DNA from: Pseudomonas chlororaphis
Lineage (GTDB): Bacteria > Pseudomonadota > Gammaproteobacteria > Pseudomonadales > Pseudomonadaceae
Assembly (NCBI RefSeq): GCF_001921865.1
Contig: NZ_MSCT01000015.1
Coordinates: 62,001-126,000, forward strand
Direction of reading: 5' to 3'
DNA: 64,000 bases
Shown here piece after piece: positions 17,001 through 28,951 of the stretch (position 1 is its first letter; each line of letters begins with the position of its first letter). Both the position numbers and the translations under genes were made by a program. The notes below the pieces were generated by a model. The model had not been told where the DNA came from, made no database searches, and worked only from the letters and a program-made list of their open reading frames with translations.

Positions 17001-17779
17001 GCCGCCTGCACTTCGTCCAGCAGGTCCTCGACCACGGTCAGGCAGGCGGACTCCTTCAGGCTGGCCAGGGCAATCGGCAACGGATTCAAGCCCGCCGCCT
17101 GCAAGCGCCGGCAGAACTCATCGATAAAGGCGGTGTTGGCCGCCTGCAGGTGCGAGCGGTAGAACAGCAGCGCCGCCACTGGCTGGCCAGGTCGCCAGTC
17201 GGCTTGCCAATCACCAAGAACGGCACTGCTTTGATGTGGGTGGTAAATCGTCGTGCGCGGCAGGGTCTGCGGCTCGGACCAGGGGTAATCGCGCCCCAGC
17301 CAGCCACTGGCCAGGCAACGGTACAGGTTCAGCGCATTGCCCAGGCCGCCCTGACGCAGGAAGTGCCAGAGGCGCTCGCGGTCCGCAGCGGGCACCGTGC
17401 TCAGGTCGCTCAGTTCCGGGTCCGGACGGTCGTCGCCCGGCACCAGGATCAACTGCACCCCGCGCTGCGCCAGTTGCACCAGTTGCTCGATGCCGTAGCG
17501 CCAATAGGCGATGCCGCCGTGCAGGGAAATCAGGATCACCTTGGCGTGGCGCAGCACCTGGTCGACGTACAGGTCGACCGAAGCGTGGTTCTGCACCTGC
17601 ATTGGGTTGGCCAGGCGAAAGCTCGGGTAATCCTCTGGCAGTTGCTGCGCGGCTTCGGCCAGCAGCGCCAGGCTGGAGTCGCCGCTGCACAGGATCACCA
17701 GCTCGGCGGGGGTTTGTCCAAGGTCGGCAATGTTGTCGTCCGACACGAAACCGCCGGGCTGGGTCCTGAGCAGGTGCAT
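14006..17779 (-). CDS. cobN: Cobaltochelatase large subunit CobN
   Basis: The protein has 1257 residues, a normal length for CobN. It shows the conserved core of the CobN/ChlH family, including PARGYQVDPSAVYHDPDLVPPHAYLAFYFWLR, then VIHVGKHGNLEWLPGKGVGLSENCWPD in the middle, and a C-terminal MTERMLEAQQRGMW. It inserts Co2+ into hydrogenobyrinic acid a,c-diamide with the help of the ATPase/VWA subunits encoded just downstream. It starts 3 bp after cobW stops and is under the same cobalamin riboswitch. Confidence 0.95.
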   Translation of the reverse strand: MHLLRTQPGGFVSDDNIADLGQTPAELVILCSGDSSLALLAEAAQQLPEDYPSFRLANPMQVQNHASVDLYVDQVLRHAKVILISLHGGIAYWRYGIEQLVQLAQRGVQLILVPGDDRPDPELSDLSTVPAADRERLWHFLRQGGLGNALNLYRCLASGWLGRDYPWSEPQTLPRTTIYHPHQSSAVLGDWQADWRPGQPVAALLFYRSHLQAANTAFIDEFCRRLQAAGLNPLPIALASLKESACLTVVEDLLDEVQAAVILNTTGFAQSSPEAPHLRPFRRDIPVIQAICAQDNEPGWRASEQGLGPRDLAMHIALPELDGRIISRPISFKDLAWRSERSQSDVVCYRPAPERMDFVAELARRWVELARLGNGEKRIALILANYPTRDGRIGNGVGLDTPAAALNILRALQAEGYPLPAELPDSGTALIQQLLGGVSNDLDSLDLRPCQQSLAWAEYQALFAALPEANRLAVTQRWGGPESDPMFRDGRMMIAGLRLGLTFVGIQPARGYQVDPSAVYHDPDLVPPHAYLAFYFWLRRTYGAHGVIHVGKHGNLEWLPGKGVGLSENCWPDVLLGPLPNIYPFIVNDPGEGAQAKRRTQAVIIDHLMPPLTRAETYGPLRDLELLADEYYEAQLLDPRRARELQKDILKLVRLTQIDRELQLDGQLDGEADAAIWLPRLDTYLCDLKESQIRDGLHVFGESPAGRLRIDTLLALLRVPRGDGRGAQSSLLRALAKAFELGFDPLDCALAEPWSGRRPQALQEVSEQSWRTAGDTRERLELFAAQLIEAALGGAIEPLGEPGWSEVKAIIDSLREVVAPRLDACGPAEMRGLLDALGGRFVPAGPSGAPSRGRLDVLPTGRNFFSVDVRNLPTTTAWRIGFQSAELILERHLQDHGDHLRQLGLSVWGTATMRTGGDDIAQAMALMGVRPVWATGSQRVDDFEILPVSLLDRPRVDVTLRVSGFFRDAFANLIRLFDAAVQAVAALDEPDELNPLAARVRAEREALEQSGLDAETARRQAGWRIFGAKPGAYGAGVQGAIDGRLWQSREDLAEVYLNWGGYAYGGADEGTAAREQFAQRLGQVQAVLQNQDNREHDLLDSNDYYQFQGGMLAAVESLSGAKAASYHGDHSQPDLPKVRSLKEELNRVIRARAANPKWIDGVKRHGYKGAFEMAATVDNLFAFDATTQLIDDHQYALLADAYLLDPATRDFIRQHNPYALRDMTERMLEAQQRGMWQAPGEYREALENLLLDIEEDS

Positions 17780-17782
17780 GGC

Positions 17783-18862
17783 TTACACGCTGAGGGCGGC
17801 GCGCAATTGCGCTTCGAGCAGCGCCGCGTCCAGCTCCTGGCCGATCAGTACCAGGCGCGTGACTCGGGCTTCGTCGGCGCCCCACTGACGGTCGAAGTGC
17901 TTGTCGAAACGCGTGCCCACGCCCTGGATCAACAGGCGCATCGGCTTGTTGGGGATCGCCGCGAAACCCTTGACCCGCAGGATGCCGTGCTTGACCACCA
18001 ACTGAGTCAGGGCGTCCAGCAGCAGGCTTTCGTCGGCCTGGGGCAGTTCAATGGAGATGGAGTCGAAGGCGTCGTGGTCATGATCGTCATGCCCCCCCTC
18101 AACAGCATCGCCGTCGTGGTGATGATCGTGGTGGCTGTGGCGGCCGTCGATGTGTTCTTCCGAGCTGTTGCCCAGGCCCAGCAGCACGTCCAGCGGCAGG
18201 CGGCCGCTGCTGGCTTCGATGACCTTCACCGCCGGCGGCAGCTCCTCGGCGACTTCCAGGCGCACCTTGGCCAGGTTTTCCGGGCTGATCAGGTCGGCCT
18301 TGTTGAGGATCACCAGATCGGCGCTGGACAGCTGGTCGGCGAACAGCTCGTGCAGCGGCGACTCGTGGTCAAGGTTGGGGTCGAGCTTGCGCTGGGCGTC
18401 GACCTGGTCCGGGAAAGCCGCGAAAGTGCCGGCGGCCACGGCCGGGCTGTCGACCACAGTGATCACCGCGTCGACGGTGCAGGCGCTGCGGATTTCCGGC
18501 CACTGGAAGGCTTGTACCAGGGGTTTGGGCAGGGCCAGGCCGGAGGTTTCGATGAGGATATGGTCGAGGTCGCCGCGCCGCGCCACCAGTTCGCGCATCA
18601 CCGGGAAGAACTCTTCCTGCACGGTGCAGCACAGGCAGCCGTTGGCCAGCTCGTAGACGCGACCGCTGGCTTCTTCCTCGGTGCAACCGATGGAGCACTG
18701 CTTGAGGATTTCGCCGTCGATGCCCAGCTCGCCGAACTCGTTGACGATCACTGCAATGCGCCGACCCTGGGCGTTGTCCAGCATATGCCGCAGCAAGGTG
18801 GTTTTGCCCGAGCCGAGGAAGCCGGTGATGATGGTGACGGGAAGTTTGGCCAGTGTTTTCAT
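17783..18862 (-). CDS. cobW: CobW-type metal chaperone GTPase
   Basis: This 359-residue G3E GTPase begins with PVTIITGFLGSGKTTLLRH (Walker A). It has the GCLCC metal-binding CxCC motif near residue 73 with the adjacent TVQEEF, an NKADL guanine-specificity motif, and a His-rich loop of HSHHDHHHD type near residue 245 before the CobW C-terminal domain. In this pathway CobW is thought to deliver cobalt to the CobN chelatase, which fits its place as first gene of the cobW-cobN-chlI/D operon. A cobalamin riboswitch ends about 110 bp upstream. Confidence 0.95.
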   Translation of the reverse strand: MKTLAKLPVTIITGFLGSGKTTLLRHMLDNAQGRRIAVIVNEFGELGIDGEILKQCSIGCTEEEASGRVYELANGCLCCTVQEEFFPVMRELVARRGDLDHILIETSGLALPKPLVQAFQWPEIRSACTVDAVITVVDSPAVAAGTFAAFPDQVDAQRKLDPNLDHESPLHELFADQLSSADLVILNKADLISPENLAKVRLEVAEELPPAVKVIEASSGRLPLDVLLGLGNSSEEHIDGRHSHHDHHHDGDAVEGGHDDHDHDAFDSISIELPQADESLLLDALTQLVVKHGILRVKGFAAIPNKPMRLLIQGVGTRFDKHFDRQWGADEARVTRLVLIGQELDAALLEAQLRAALSV

Positions 18863-18969
18863 CGGATGCCCTTTGGCAAGGTGGCGGGCATGCGGGACGA
18901 GACCGCGCAGGCAGGTGCGCGCAAGTGTTTCGCCACCGGATCACCCCGCCCGGTTGTAGTGAGAATCAG

Positions 18970-19170
18970 GTCCGAGGCAGGTCTCCTGGCTGACGGCGCG
19001 CCAGTCGCTGGACTGGCGAACGACGCGCCTTCCCGCCGTCTGGCAGTGGCCTTGCACCGTTCATCACCGTTTACAGTTGCGGGGGCAGCCGCGGCTTGGA
19101 CCGCGTTCCCTTCTTAGCTCCGGCCAAACGCCGAAGAACCTCGAGAGCGCAAGGCTACGCAGAGCTTGGG
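18970..19170 (-). ncRNA. Cobalamin riboswitch controlling cobW-cobN-chlID
   Basis: Read on the minus strand, the region holds GGGAACGCGGT, the core GCTGCCCCCGCAACTGTAA, and the B12 box AGCCAGGAGACCTGCC (18991-18976), in the right order for an adenosylcobalamin-type aptamer. About 110 nt separate the aptamer from the cobW ATG. I see no strong intrinsic terminator there, so control of translation initiation is the likelier mechanism. Exact ends are approximate. Confidence 0.92.
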
Positions 19171-19214
19171 GGACGGTCAATGTCCACGGGGCATTGATTG
19201 TCGCCTGGTAGACC

Positions 19215-19244
19215 GCTATCGCGGGCAAGCTCGCGCCTACAGGG
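19215..19244. repeat. Single REP element between the two riboswitches
   Basis: CTATCGCGGGCAAGCTCGCGCCTACAGG is one REP unit, placed between the divergent leader RNAs. Confidence 0.7.
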
Positions 19245-19304
19245 GTGGCGGTGGCAAATCCATCGACAATTGACGCCTGTCCCCGGCCCATGCTCTCCTA
19301 CACA

Positions 19305-19512
19305 ACTTGTTACGGGTGCCCTTCACAGGGTGAAACGGGAAACCGGTGCGTCACAGGCCCAAGGCCTTGATCAGTCCGGTGCTGCCCCCGCAACGGTAAG
19401 CGAGCGAAGAATCAGATCCACTGTGCCAGCAGTTCGGCATGGGAAGGCGATTCTTGCAGGCGTGGCGCCAGCCCTGCCCCTCGCGAGCCCGGAGACCGGC
19501 CCGCTACACAGT
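19305..19512 (+). ncRNA. Cobalamin riboswitch controlling cbtB-cbtA-cobE
   Basis: The plus strand carries GGTGCCCTTCACAGGGTGAA, GGGAAACCGGTGCG, the core GCTGCCCCCGCAACGGTAAGC and a B12 box variant GCCCGGAGACCGGCC near 19487. This is a second, divergent cobalamin aptamer, directed at the cobalt transporter genes. Its expression platform is the terminator/antiterminator at 19522-19574. Confidence 0.93.
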
Positions 19513-19521
19513 CATAACAAA

Positions 19522-19574
19522 CCCGCGGTGGGCGGGCGCTGTTAATTCCCCGCGGGCCTGTCTCGCGGGGTTTT
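19522..19574 (+). terminator. Riboswitch expression platform: terminator with competing antiterminator
   Basis: The terminator is CCCCGCG (19548-19554) paired with CGCGGGG (19564-19570) followed by TTTT. A competing stem pairs CCCGCGG (19522-19528) with CCGCGGG (19550-19556), which consumes the terminator's 5' arm. The two folds exclude each other, as expected for transcriptional control by bound cobalamin. Confidence 0.8.
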
Positions 19575-19616
19575 GCTGCGCTCGATCCCCTCGCTGACAC
19601 ACCAGAGGGAAGCGCC

Positions 19617-19805
19617 ATGTCGAGCATCAGCAGCACCAGTCGTTCCACCAGCAGCACCACTACCCTGAGCCAACGCCTGGTCGCCGCCATCGGTGCCTCG
19701 ATCTTGGGCGCTAGCCTGGTGTATTTCGCCGGTTTCTCCCATATCGAAGCGGTGCACAACGCCGCCCACGATACCCGCCACAGCGCCGCTTTCCCTTGCC
19801 ACTGA
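19617..19805 (+). CDS. cbtB: Cobalt transporter small subunit CbtB
   Basis: This 62-residue protein has one membrane helix (residues 23-41) and a short His-containing tail (HIEAVHNAAHDTRH...CH), the pattern of CbtB. CbtB with CbtA forms a cobalt uptake system typically placed under cobalamin riboswitches. AGAGGGAAG lies just before the ATG. The cbtA gene follows after 11 bp. Confidence 0.9.
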   Translation: MSSISSTSRSTSSTTTLSQRLVAAIGASILGASLVYFAGFSHIEAVHNAAHDTRHSAAFPCH

Positions 19806-19816
19806 GACCCGCCGAC

Positions 19817-20518
19817 ATGATCAAGCGTATTGCACAAACCGCGGGGTTCACCGGGTTGCTGGCCGCGCTGTTGCTGACCCTGCTGCAAAGCTTCTGGGTC
19901 GCGCCGCTGATTCTGCAAGCGGAAACCTACGAGAAGGCCCCGGCCGCCGCCGAAGTGCATGAGCACGCCGCCGGCACCGCCGCCCATAGCCACGACGCCG
20001 AAGCCTGGGAGCCGGAAGACGGCTGGCAGCGCGTGCTGTCCACCACCGGCGGCAACCTGGTGGTCGCCGTCGGTTTCGCCCTGATGCTCGCCGGCCTCTA
20101 CACCCTGCGCGCGCCGAACCGTACCTCCCAGGGCCTGCTCTGGGGCCTGGCCGGTTATGCGACCTTCTGCCTGGCGCCGACCCTCGGCCTGCCGCCCGAA
20201 CTGCCGGGCACCGCCGCCGCGGACCTGGCGCAGCGGCAGATCTGGTGGGTCGGCACCGCCGCGTCCACCGCGGTCGGCATCGCCCTGATCGTCTTCGCCC
20301 GCCACTGGCTGCTGAAAGTGCTGGGCGTGGCGATCCTCGCCGTGCCGCATATCGTTGGCGCGCCGCAGCCGCAAGTGCACTCGATGCTCGCGCCCGAGGC
20401 GCTGGAGGCGCAGTTCAAGATCGCCTCGCAACTGACCAATGCCGTGTTCTGGCTGGCCCTGGGCCTGATCAGCGCCTGGCTGTTCCGCCGCAAGAGCGAC
20501 GACCAGTACTCGGCATGA
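19817..20518 (+). CDS. cbtA: Cobalt transporter subunit CbtA
   Basis: The protein has 233 residues with about five hydrophobic helices and a His-rich periplasmic or loop segment after the first helix (HEHAAGTAAHSHDAEAWEPEDGWQR), which fits CbtA. Helix 1 starts at TAGFTGLLAALLLTLLQSFW. It should import Co2+ for corrin synthesis, and is encoded together with cbtB and coupled to cobE by an ATGA overlap. Start is set at ATG 19817 rather than the TTG seven codons upstream. Confidence 0.92.
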   Translation: MIKRIAQTAGFTGLLAALLLTLLQSFWVAPLILQAETYEKAPAAAEVHEHAAGTAAHSHDAEAWEPEDGWQRVLSTTGGNLVVAVGFALMLAGLYTLRAPNRTSQGLLWGLAGYATFCLAPTLGLPPELPGTAAADLAQRQIWWVGTAASTAVGIALIVFARHWLLKVLGVAILAVPHIVGAPQPQVHSMLAPEALEAQFKIASQLTNAVFWLALGLISAWLFRRKSDDQYSA

Positions 20519-20928
20519 CGCAAGCCAGCACAGCGCCGACCCTGGTGGTCGGCCTGGGCTGCCAGCGGGGCTGCCCGGTAGAGACCTTGCGCGCCCTGCT
20601 CGACCGGACCCTGATCGCCCACCGCATCGACCTCGGGCAGATCAGGGCCCTGGCCAGCATCGACCTGAAACGCGACGAACCCGGGCTGCTGGCCCTGGCC
20701 ACACAACTGGGCTTGCCTCTGACCTGCTTCGACAGCCGCCAGCTGACGCCTTATGCCCTGCGGCTCAGCCATCGTTCGCAGATCGCCTATGAGCACACCG
20801 GCTGTTATGGAGTCGCCGAAAGCGCCGCCCTGGCCCTGGCCGAACACCTGGCCCAAGGCCCGGCCAAGCTGCTTGTCCCGCGGCAGAAATACGCCCAGGC
20901 GACCCTGGCCTTGGCCTGCTCCGGGTAA
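20515..20928 (+). CDS. cobE: CobE/CbiG C-terminal-like cobalamin biosynthesis protein
   Basis: This 137-residue protein begins LVVGLGCQRGCPVETL and ends with GVAESAALALAE...LLVPRQKYAQATLALA, the characteristic CobE/CbiG-C pattern in which CbiG opens the ring lactone in the anaerobic pathway. The role of free-standing CobE in the aerobic pathway is less clear. It may bind or shuttle precorrin intermediates near the CobM step. It overlaps the cbtA stop by 4 bp and precedes cobM by about 80 bp. Confidence 0.9.
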   Translation: MTQASTAPTLVVGLGCQRGCPVETLRALLDRTLIAHRIDLGQIRALASIDLKRDEPGLLALATQLGLPLTCFDSRQLTPYALRLSHRSQIAYEHTGCYGVAESAALALAEHLAQGPAKLLVPRQKYAQATLALACSG

Positions 20929-21009
20929 ATCTTCGATAATCCCCGCCGCTGATCATGAGCAATCTTCATCTGTGAGGTTGTCTCGCCCCTTTTTTCACAG
21001 GAGAACGCC

Positions 21010-21756
21010 ATGACCGTCTTTTTTATCGGCGCAGGTCCCGGCGACCCGGAACTGATCACCGTCAAGGGCCAGCGGCTGATCCACAGCTGCCCGGTCATCA
21101 TCTATGCCGGCTCCCTGGTGCCCGAGGCCGTGCTCCAGGGCCATCGCGCCGAACAGGTGATCAACAGCGCCGAACTGCACCTGGAACAGATCATCGAACT
21201 GATCAAGGGCGCCCATGCCAAGGGCCAGGACGTGGCCCGCGTGCATTCCGGCGACCCCAGCCTGTATGGCGCCATCGGCGAGCAGATTCGCTGCCTGCGC
21301 GAGCTGGGCATCCCCTTCGAGATCATCCCCGGCGTGACCGCCACCGCGGCCTGCGCGGCCTTGCTCGGGGCTGAACTGACCCTGCCGGACGTGGCCCAGA
21401 GCGTGATCCTCACCCGCTACGCCGACAAGACTTCGATGCCGGCCGGCGAGGAGTTCGCCAGCCTGGCTGCCCATGGCACCACCATGGCGATTCACCTGGG
21501 GGTCAACCACCTGGCGAAAATCGTCGCCGAACTGTTGCCCCACTACGGCGCCGACTGCCCGATTGCCGTGGTGCACAGGGCGACCTGGCCGGACCAGGAG
21601 TGGGTGCTCGGCACCCTGGCGGACATTGCCGACAAGGTCGCGGCCAAGGGTTTCCGGCGTACGGCGCTGATCCTGGTGGGCCGGGTGCTGGCCACGGATG
21701 CGTTCAGCGAGTCGTCGCTGTATCGCGCCGGGCATGCGCATCTGTATCGGCCTTGA
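21010..21756 (+). CDS. cobM: Precorrin-4 C11-methyltransferase CobM
   Basis: The 248-residue protein has the tetrapyrrole methyltransferase fold: VFFIGAGPGDPELITVKG at the start, then YAGSLVP, VARVHSGDPSLYGAIGEQ and PGVTATAACAALL. These identify the CobM/CbiF subgroup, which uses S-adenosylmethionine to methylate C11 of precorrin-4. It is the last gene before a strong bidirectional terminator. Confidence 0.95.
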   Translation: MTVFFIGAGPGDPELITVKGQRLIHSCPVIIYAGSLVPEAVLQGHRAEQVINSAELHLEQIIELIKGAHAKGQDVARVHSGDPSLYGAIGEQIRCLRELGIPFEIIPGVTATAACAALLGAELTLPDVAQSVILTRYADKTSMPAGEEFASLAAHGTTMAIHLGVNHLAKIVAELLPHYGADCPIAVVHRATWPDQEWVLGTLADIADKVAAKGFRRTALILVGRVLATDAFSESSLYRAGHAHLYRP

Positions 21757-21784
21757 GATCCAGGCAACACGGACTGACAGGCAT

Positions 21785-21816
21785 AAAAAAACGGCGCTCA
21801 CGGGGCGCCGTTTTTT
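21785..21816. terminator. Bidirectional terminator between cobM and nfuA
   Basis: AAAAAACGGCGC and GCGCCGTTTTTT flank a short loop, with an A-run on one side and a T-run on the other, between two convergent genes. It can work for both strands. Confidence 0.92.
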
Positions 21817-21834
21817 CTGTTCGCAGCGAACGCC

Positions 21835-22419
21835 TTAGTAGTAGGCGTTTTCTTTCTGCGTATGGTCGGTGACGTCACGCACACCTTTGAGCTCCGGAAT
21901 GCGCTCGAGCAGGGTGCGCTCGATGCCTTCCTTCAAGGTGACGTCGGCCTGGCCGCAGCCCTGGCAACCGCCGCCGAACTGCAGCACGGCGATGCCGTCC
22001 TCGACCACATCGATCAAGCTGACCTGGCCGCCGTGGCTGGCCAGCCCGGGGTTGATCTCGGTCTGCAGGTAATAGTTGATGCGCTCGTTGATCGGGCTGT
22101 CGGCGTTGACCATCGGTACCTTGGCGTTGGGCGCCTTGATGGTCAGTTGGCCGCCCATGCGGTCGGTGGCGTAGTCGACGACCGCGTCATCGAGGAAACC
22201 CTCGCTGAAGGCGTCGATGTAGGCGGTGAAGCTCTTCAGGCCCAGGGCCTTGTCTTCGGGTTTTTCTTCGCCCGGCTTGCAATAGGCAATGCAGGTCTCG
22301 GCGTACTGGGTCCCTGGCTGGGTGATGAAAATGCGGATGCCAATGCCCGGGGTGTTCTGCTTGGAGAGCAGATCGGCCAGGTAATCATGGGCGGCGTCGG
22401 TAATGGTAATAGCGGTCAT
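21835..22419 (-). CDS. nfuA: Fe-S biogenesis protein NfuA
   Basis: The 194-residue protein has the A-type-like N-terminal domain (AHDYLADLLSKQ...GIRIFITQPGTQYAETCIAYC) and a C-terminal Nfu domain with the cluster-binding motif GGGCQGCGQADVTLKEGIE near residue 149. It carries [4Fe-4S] clusters to target enzymes, especially under oxidative stress. Length and both domains are as in Pseudomonas NfuA. Confidence 0.96.
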   Translation of the reverse strand: MTAITITDAAHDYLADLLSKQNTPGIGIRIFITQPGTQYAETCIAYCKPGEEKPEDKALGLKSFTAYIDAFSEGFLDDAVVDYATDRMGGQLTIKAPNAKVPMVNADSPINERINYYLQTEINPGLASHGGQVSLIDVVEDGIAVLQFGGGCQGCGQADVTLKEGIERTLLERIPELKGVRDVTDHTQKENAYY

Positions 22420-22625
22420 GGAAATTCCTCGCAGGCGTGGGCGCAGTTTACGCCAATCGGCGTGCCGGACAAAGTCCTAGTATTTTTGTCGGGATAGACC
22501 TTGGTCGATAAACCCGCACGACGCGCTCGGCGTCGGGAACAGGATTTTTTACAAGGCTTTTCCAGGGTGGCCCGGGCCGGAACCTGAGGGCTCCGACCCG
22601 GAATTTCAAGGCACACAGGGTGTTT

Positions 22626-24917
22626 TCAGAGGTTCTCGTAGCGGTTCATGTCCAGTACCCCCGCCTCTTTCGGATCGGTTTCGAGAATGAACTGGGTCTG
22701 GTCATGGAAGTATTGCCAGAACTGCGGATGGCTGCGGCGAATCCCCCAACGCTCGACGATCTTCTCGAAGCGCTTGGCGTCCTTGGCGTTTTCCATCTGG
22801 GCGACGAAATCCGGCACCTGTTCGGCGGGAATGTTGAACATGAAGTTCGGGTAGCTGCTGAGCACGCCCGGGTAGATGGTCAGGGTGTCCAGGCCCGGCT
22901 GGTAGCGCAGCGATTCGCCCAGCAGGAACGCCACGTTACTGTGGGCGCGGTTGCGCAGCATGCTGTAGAACACCCGCTTGCCGCTCGGCGCCTGGATACG
23001 CAGCATGGTCGCCTCCGGCAGCAGGTCGATCACTCGCATGCCCGCCGCTGGCCGCGCCACCAGGCGGCTGAGGGCCTGTTCGGCGTTCTGCAGCGCCGGG
23101 TCGATGTTCGGCCGCGAACAGTAGGCGCCGTCGCAGCGGTTGATCGGGTCGGGCCGCGCATTGAGGTCGCCGTAGCGGCTCAGCAGCTGGTTGGCAAAAT
23201 CCCGTTTCGGGTCCTTTTCATCCAGCACCAGGGCGCTGGACTTGCTGTCATCGATAGACTCGTAGTCCAGCCACATCTTGAATTTGCCGCTGTTCTGGTA
23301 CCAGTCGTCGAGGAAGTCCTCGCGGGTGCCGGCGGGCATCAGGCGCAGGAAGTTCTGCTCGGCGCCGTTGCGGATCAGGTCGAAGTACAGGCGGGTCTGC
23401 GCCTGGTGCGAGACGTTGCCGAACACGTCGAAATTCACCGCCAGCTGATAATAGGTACGCTCCAGCAGCGGGTAGTCGAACAGCCACAGGGTCTGCGGTA
23501 CTTCGCCGATCAGGCCCTTGGTCACCGAAGCGCTGTCGAAGTGGCGGAAAATGCTCAGCAACGCATTGTCGTTGCCCGCCCACAGGGTCGACCAGCTCGG
23601 CGCCGGGGCGTCGGCGTAGGAGTCGCGGCGCAGGACCTCGTATTCGTTGCGTTTGTCGCGATAGGCCAGCCACAGGCTCAGCACGCTGCCGACATCGTCG
23701 TTCTGCCCGGGCATGGCCAGCAACGGCGTGGCCTGGCCGCGGTAGGCCGGATCAGTGATGTACAGGTCATGCTCCGGGGCCTGGAACAGCGCCCAGAAAT
23801 TGTCGCGGATCACGTCGGTGGCGATCTGCCCGCGGCACACCGGGCCGCGGATAAAGGTACGTACGAAGTACTCGGCGTTATCCAGCATGAACTGGTAGCG
23901 GGCCCGAGCCGGAATCGCCTCGAAGGTCTCGAACGGGTTGGCGCGACGTCCCGGGCCATAACCCGGCAACGCGGTGACTTGATAATCGCCGCTGTAGAAC
24001 AGGGTCTTGACCCGCGCCATCTTCGCCGCGCTCAGCGGGTAGGTGATGTGGGTCTTGTGCACGATCACCCCCTGCACCGGCCACAGGCGGTAATACACCT
24101 GAGTGCCCGGGTCGTCGTTGGGTCGGCGGGTGTTGATCAGGTCGATCGGCTGGCCGCTGGGCGTGCGCGAACGCACCCACTGGAAGAAATGCCCCGGCTC
24201 GCCGCCCTCGAAATAGATATGGGCCAGGAACCAGTGCTCGAACAACCAGCGCGCTACCAGGCTTTCCCGGGCGCCGGGGGCATTGAGCAGGTTTTCCCAT
24301 TGCAGCACCTGCATCGCTTCCTTGGCGCTCGGCGCCAGGCCCTGCTCGTCGATCGGCGCACCGGACGCCAGCCAGCGTTGCAGGGTCTGGTATTGCTGAT
24401 CGGTCAGGCCGGTCACCGCCAGCGGCATGCCTTCGCGCGGATGGGCGCCGGCATAACCGTCGAATTCAACCGGTTGCGCGCACATGTTCTCGCGGCCGAG
24501 GCCCAGGACGATATCGTCCGGCAGCTTGGCGTTGGGTTGCAGCGGGGTCTTGTGGCCCAGCTCCAGCATCCGCGCCATCAGCGCCGCCTGGCTGCCCTGG
24601 GCGTCGAGCACCGAATAGAACCCCTTGGCCTGCCAGGCATGCTTGCCGAAGGCGTCGTAGAACAATCGGGTCGGAGCCTCTGCCTTGCTCCGCTCGCCGT
24701 CGTACACCGGGGTCTTCGAGGCGCCGCGCGCCGCGCCCTCGCCGCTGCCCAGGTTGAGCTGGCAGGCGGAGTCGTAGCAGGCATGGCAGGCCACGCATTT
24801 CTCGGTGAAGATCGGCTGGACATCGCGGGTATAGGAGATCGCCGGGGCAGCCCCCTGGGCGCTGGCAAGCGAACTTAAAAGCAGCAGCGCACTGCCGATG
24901 ACGACGCGGTAAGACAT
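22626..24917 (-). CDS. cti: Periplasmic fatty acid cis/trans isomerase Cti
   Basis: From ATG 24917 the protein has 763 residues with a signal peptide (VVIGSALLLLSSLASAQGA) followed by SYTRDVQPIFTEKCVACHACYD, the CxxCH haem c site of Cti. Cti turns cis-unsaturated membrane fatty acids into trans forms to stiffen the membrane under solvent or heat stress, a trait of Pseudomonas. An upstream extension to 25007 lacks a ribosome binding site and would put 30 residues before the signal peptide. It is divergent from metH. Confidence 0.95.
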   Translation of the reverse strand: MSYRVVIGSALLLLSSLASAQGAAPAISYTRDVQPIFTEKCVACHACYDSACQLNLGSGEGAARGASKTPVYDGERSKAEAPTRLFYDAFGKHAWQAKGFYSVLDAQGSQAALMARMLELGHKTPLQPNAKLPDDIVLGLGRENMCAQPVEFDGYAGAHPREGMPLAVTGLTDQQYQTLQRWLASGAPIDEQGLAPSAKEAMQVLQWENLLNAPGARESLVARWLFEHWFLAHIYFEGGEPGHFFQWVRSRTPSGQPIDLINTRRPNDDPGTQVYYRLWPVQGVIVHKTHITYPLSAAKMARVKTLFYSGDYQVTALPGYGPGRRANPFETFEAIPARARYQFMLDNAEYFVRTFIRGPVCRGQIATDVIRDNFWALFQAPEHDLYITDPAYRGQATPLLAMPGQNDDVGSVLSLWLAYRDKRNEYEVLRRDSYADAPAPSWSTLWAGNDNALLSIFRHFDSASVTKGLIGEVPQTLWLFDYPLLERTYYQLAVNFDVFGNVSHQAQTRLYFDLIRNGAEQNFLRLMPAGTREDFLDDWYQNSGKFKMWLDYESIDDSKSSALVLDEKDPKRDFANQLLSRYGDLNARPDPINRCDGAYCSRPNIDPALQNAEQALSRLVARPAAGMRVIDLLPEATMLRIQAPSGKRVFYSMLRNRAHSNVAFLLGESLRYQPGLDTLTIYPGVLSSYPNFMFNIPAEQVPDFVAQMENAKDAKRFEKIVERWGIRRSHPQFWQYFHDQTQFILETDPKEAGVLDMNRYENL

Positions 24918-25073
24918 GTCCCTGGTCCAATCCTTCAGAAAATCCGCCGATTCTACCGGGCCAGCACCCTGACCAACATGAGCGATATTCATGAAAAACC
25001 GCCGCATGCTCTAAAAGCGCACAGGTTTGCTATGATCCTCGCCCTTCGTAATCGCCCTCCCAGGTAGTCTTTC

Positions 25074-28784
<3,711 letters not shown>

Positions 28785-28797
28785 GCGCCGTACCTCC

Positions 28798-28902
28798 CTG
28801 TAGGAGCGAGCGTGCTCGCGATAAACGCCAATGATCACGCGGTAAATCTGCAGAACCGCGTCGTCTCGACGTTTTGATCGCGAGCACGCTCGCTCCTACA
28901 GG
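28798..28902. repeat. REP pair (REPIN) downstream of metH
   Basis: CTGTAGGAGCGAGCGTGCTCGCGAT at the left and its inverted copy at the right enclose a 55-bp spacer. The outer arms are perfectly complementary over more than 20 bp, so the transcript can form a long hairpin after metH. Confidence 0.9.
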
Positions 28903-28951
28903 ATGTTTGATTGGCTATGCTCTCTGCACACCCACCCGTGTCGAGGGATTT

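Noticed and set aside
15809..19117. 1102-codon plus-strand frame across cobN and cobW
   Set aside because: Antisense shadow of two clear genes, rich in Q, R and H with no recognisable motif; it even runs through the minus-strand riboswitch.
22620..24878. 752-codon plus-strand frame antisense to cti
   Set aside because: Compositional shadow; Cti with its haem site and signal peptide is certain.
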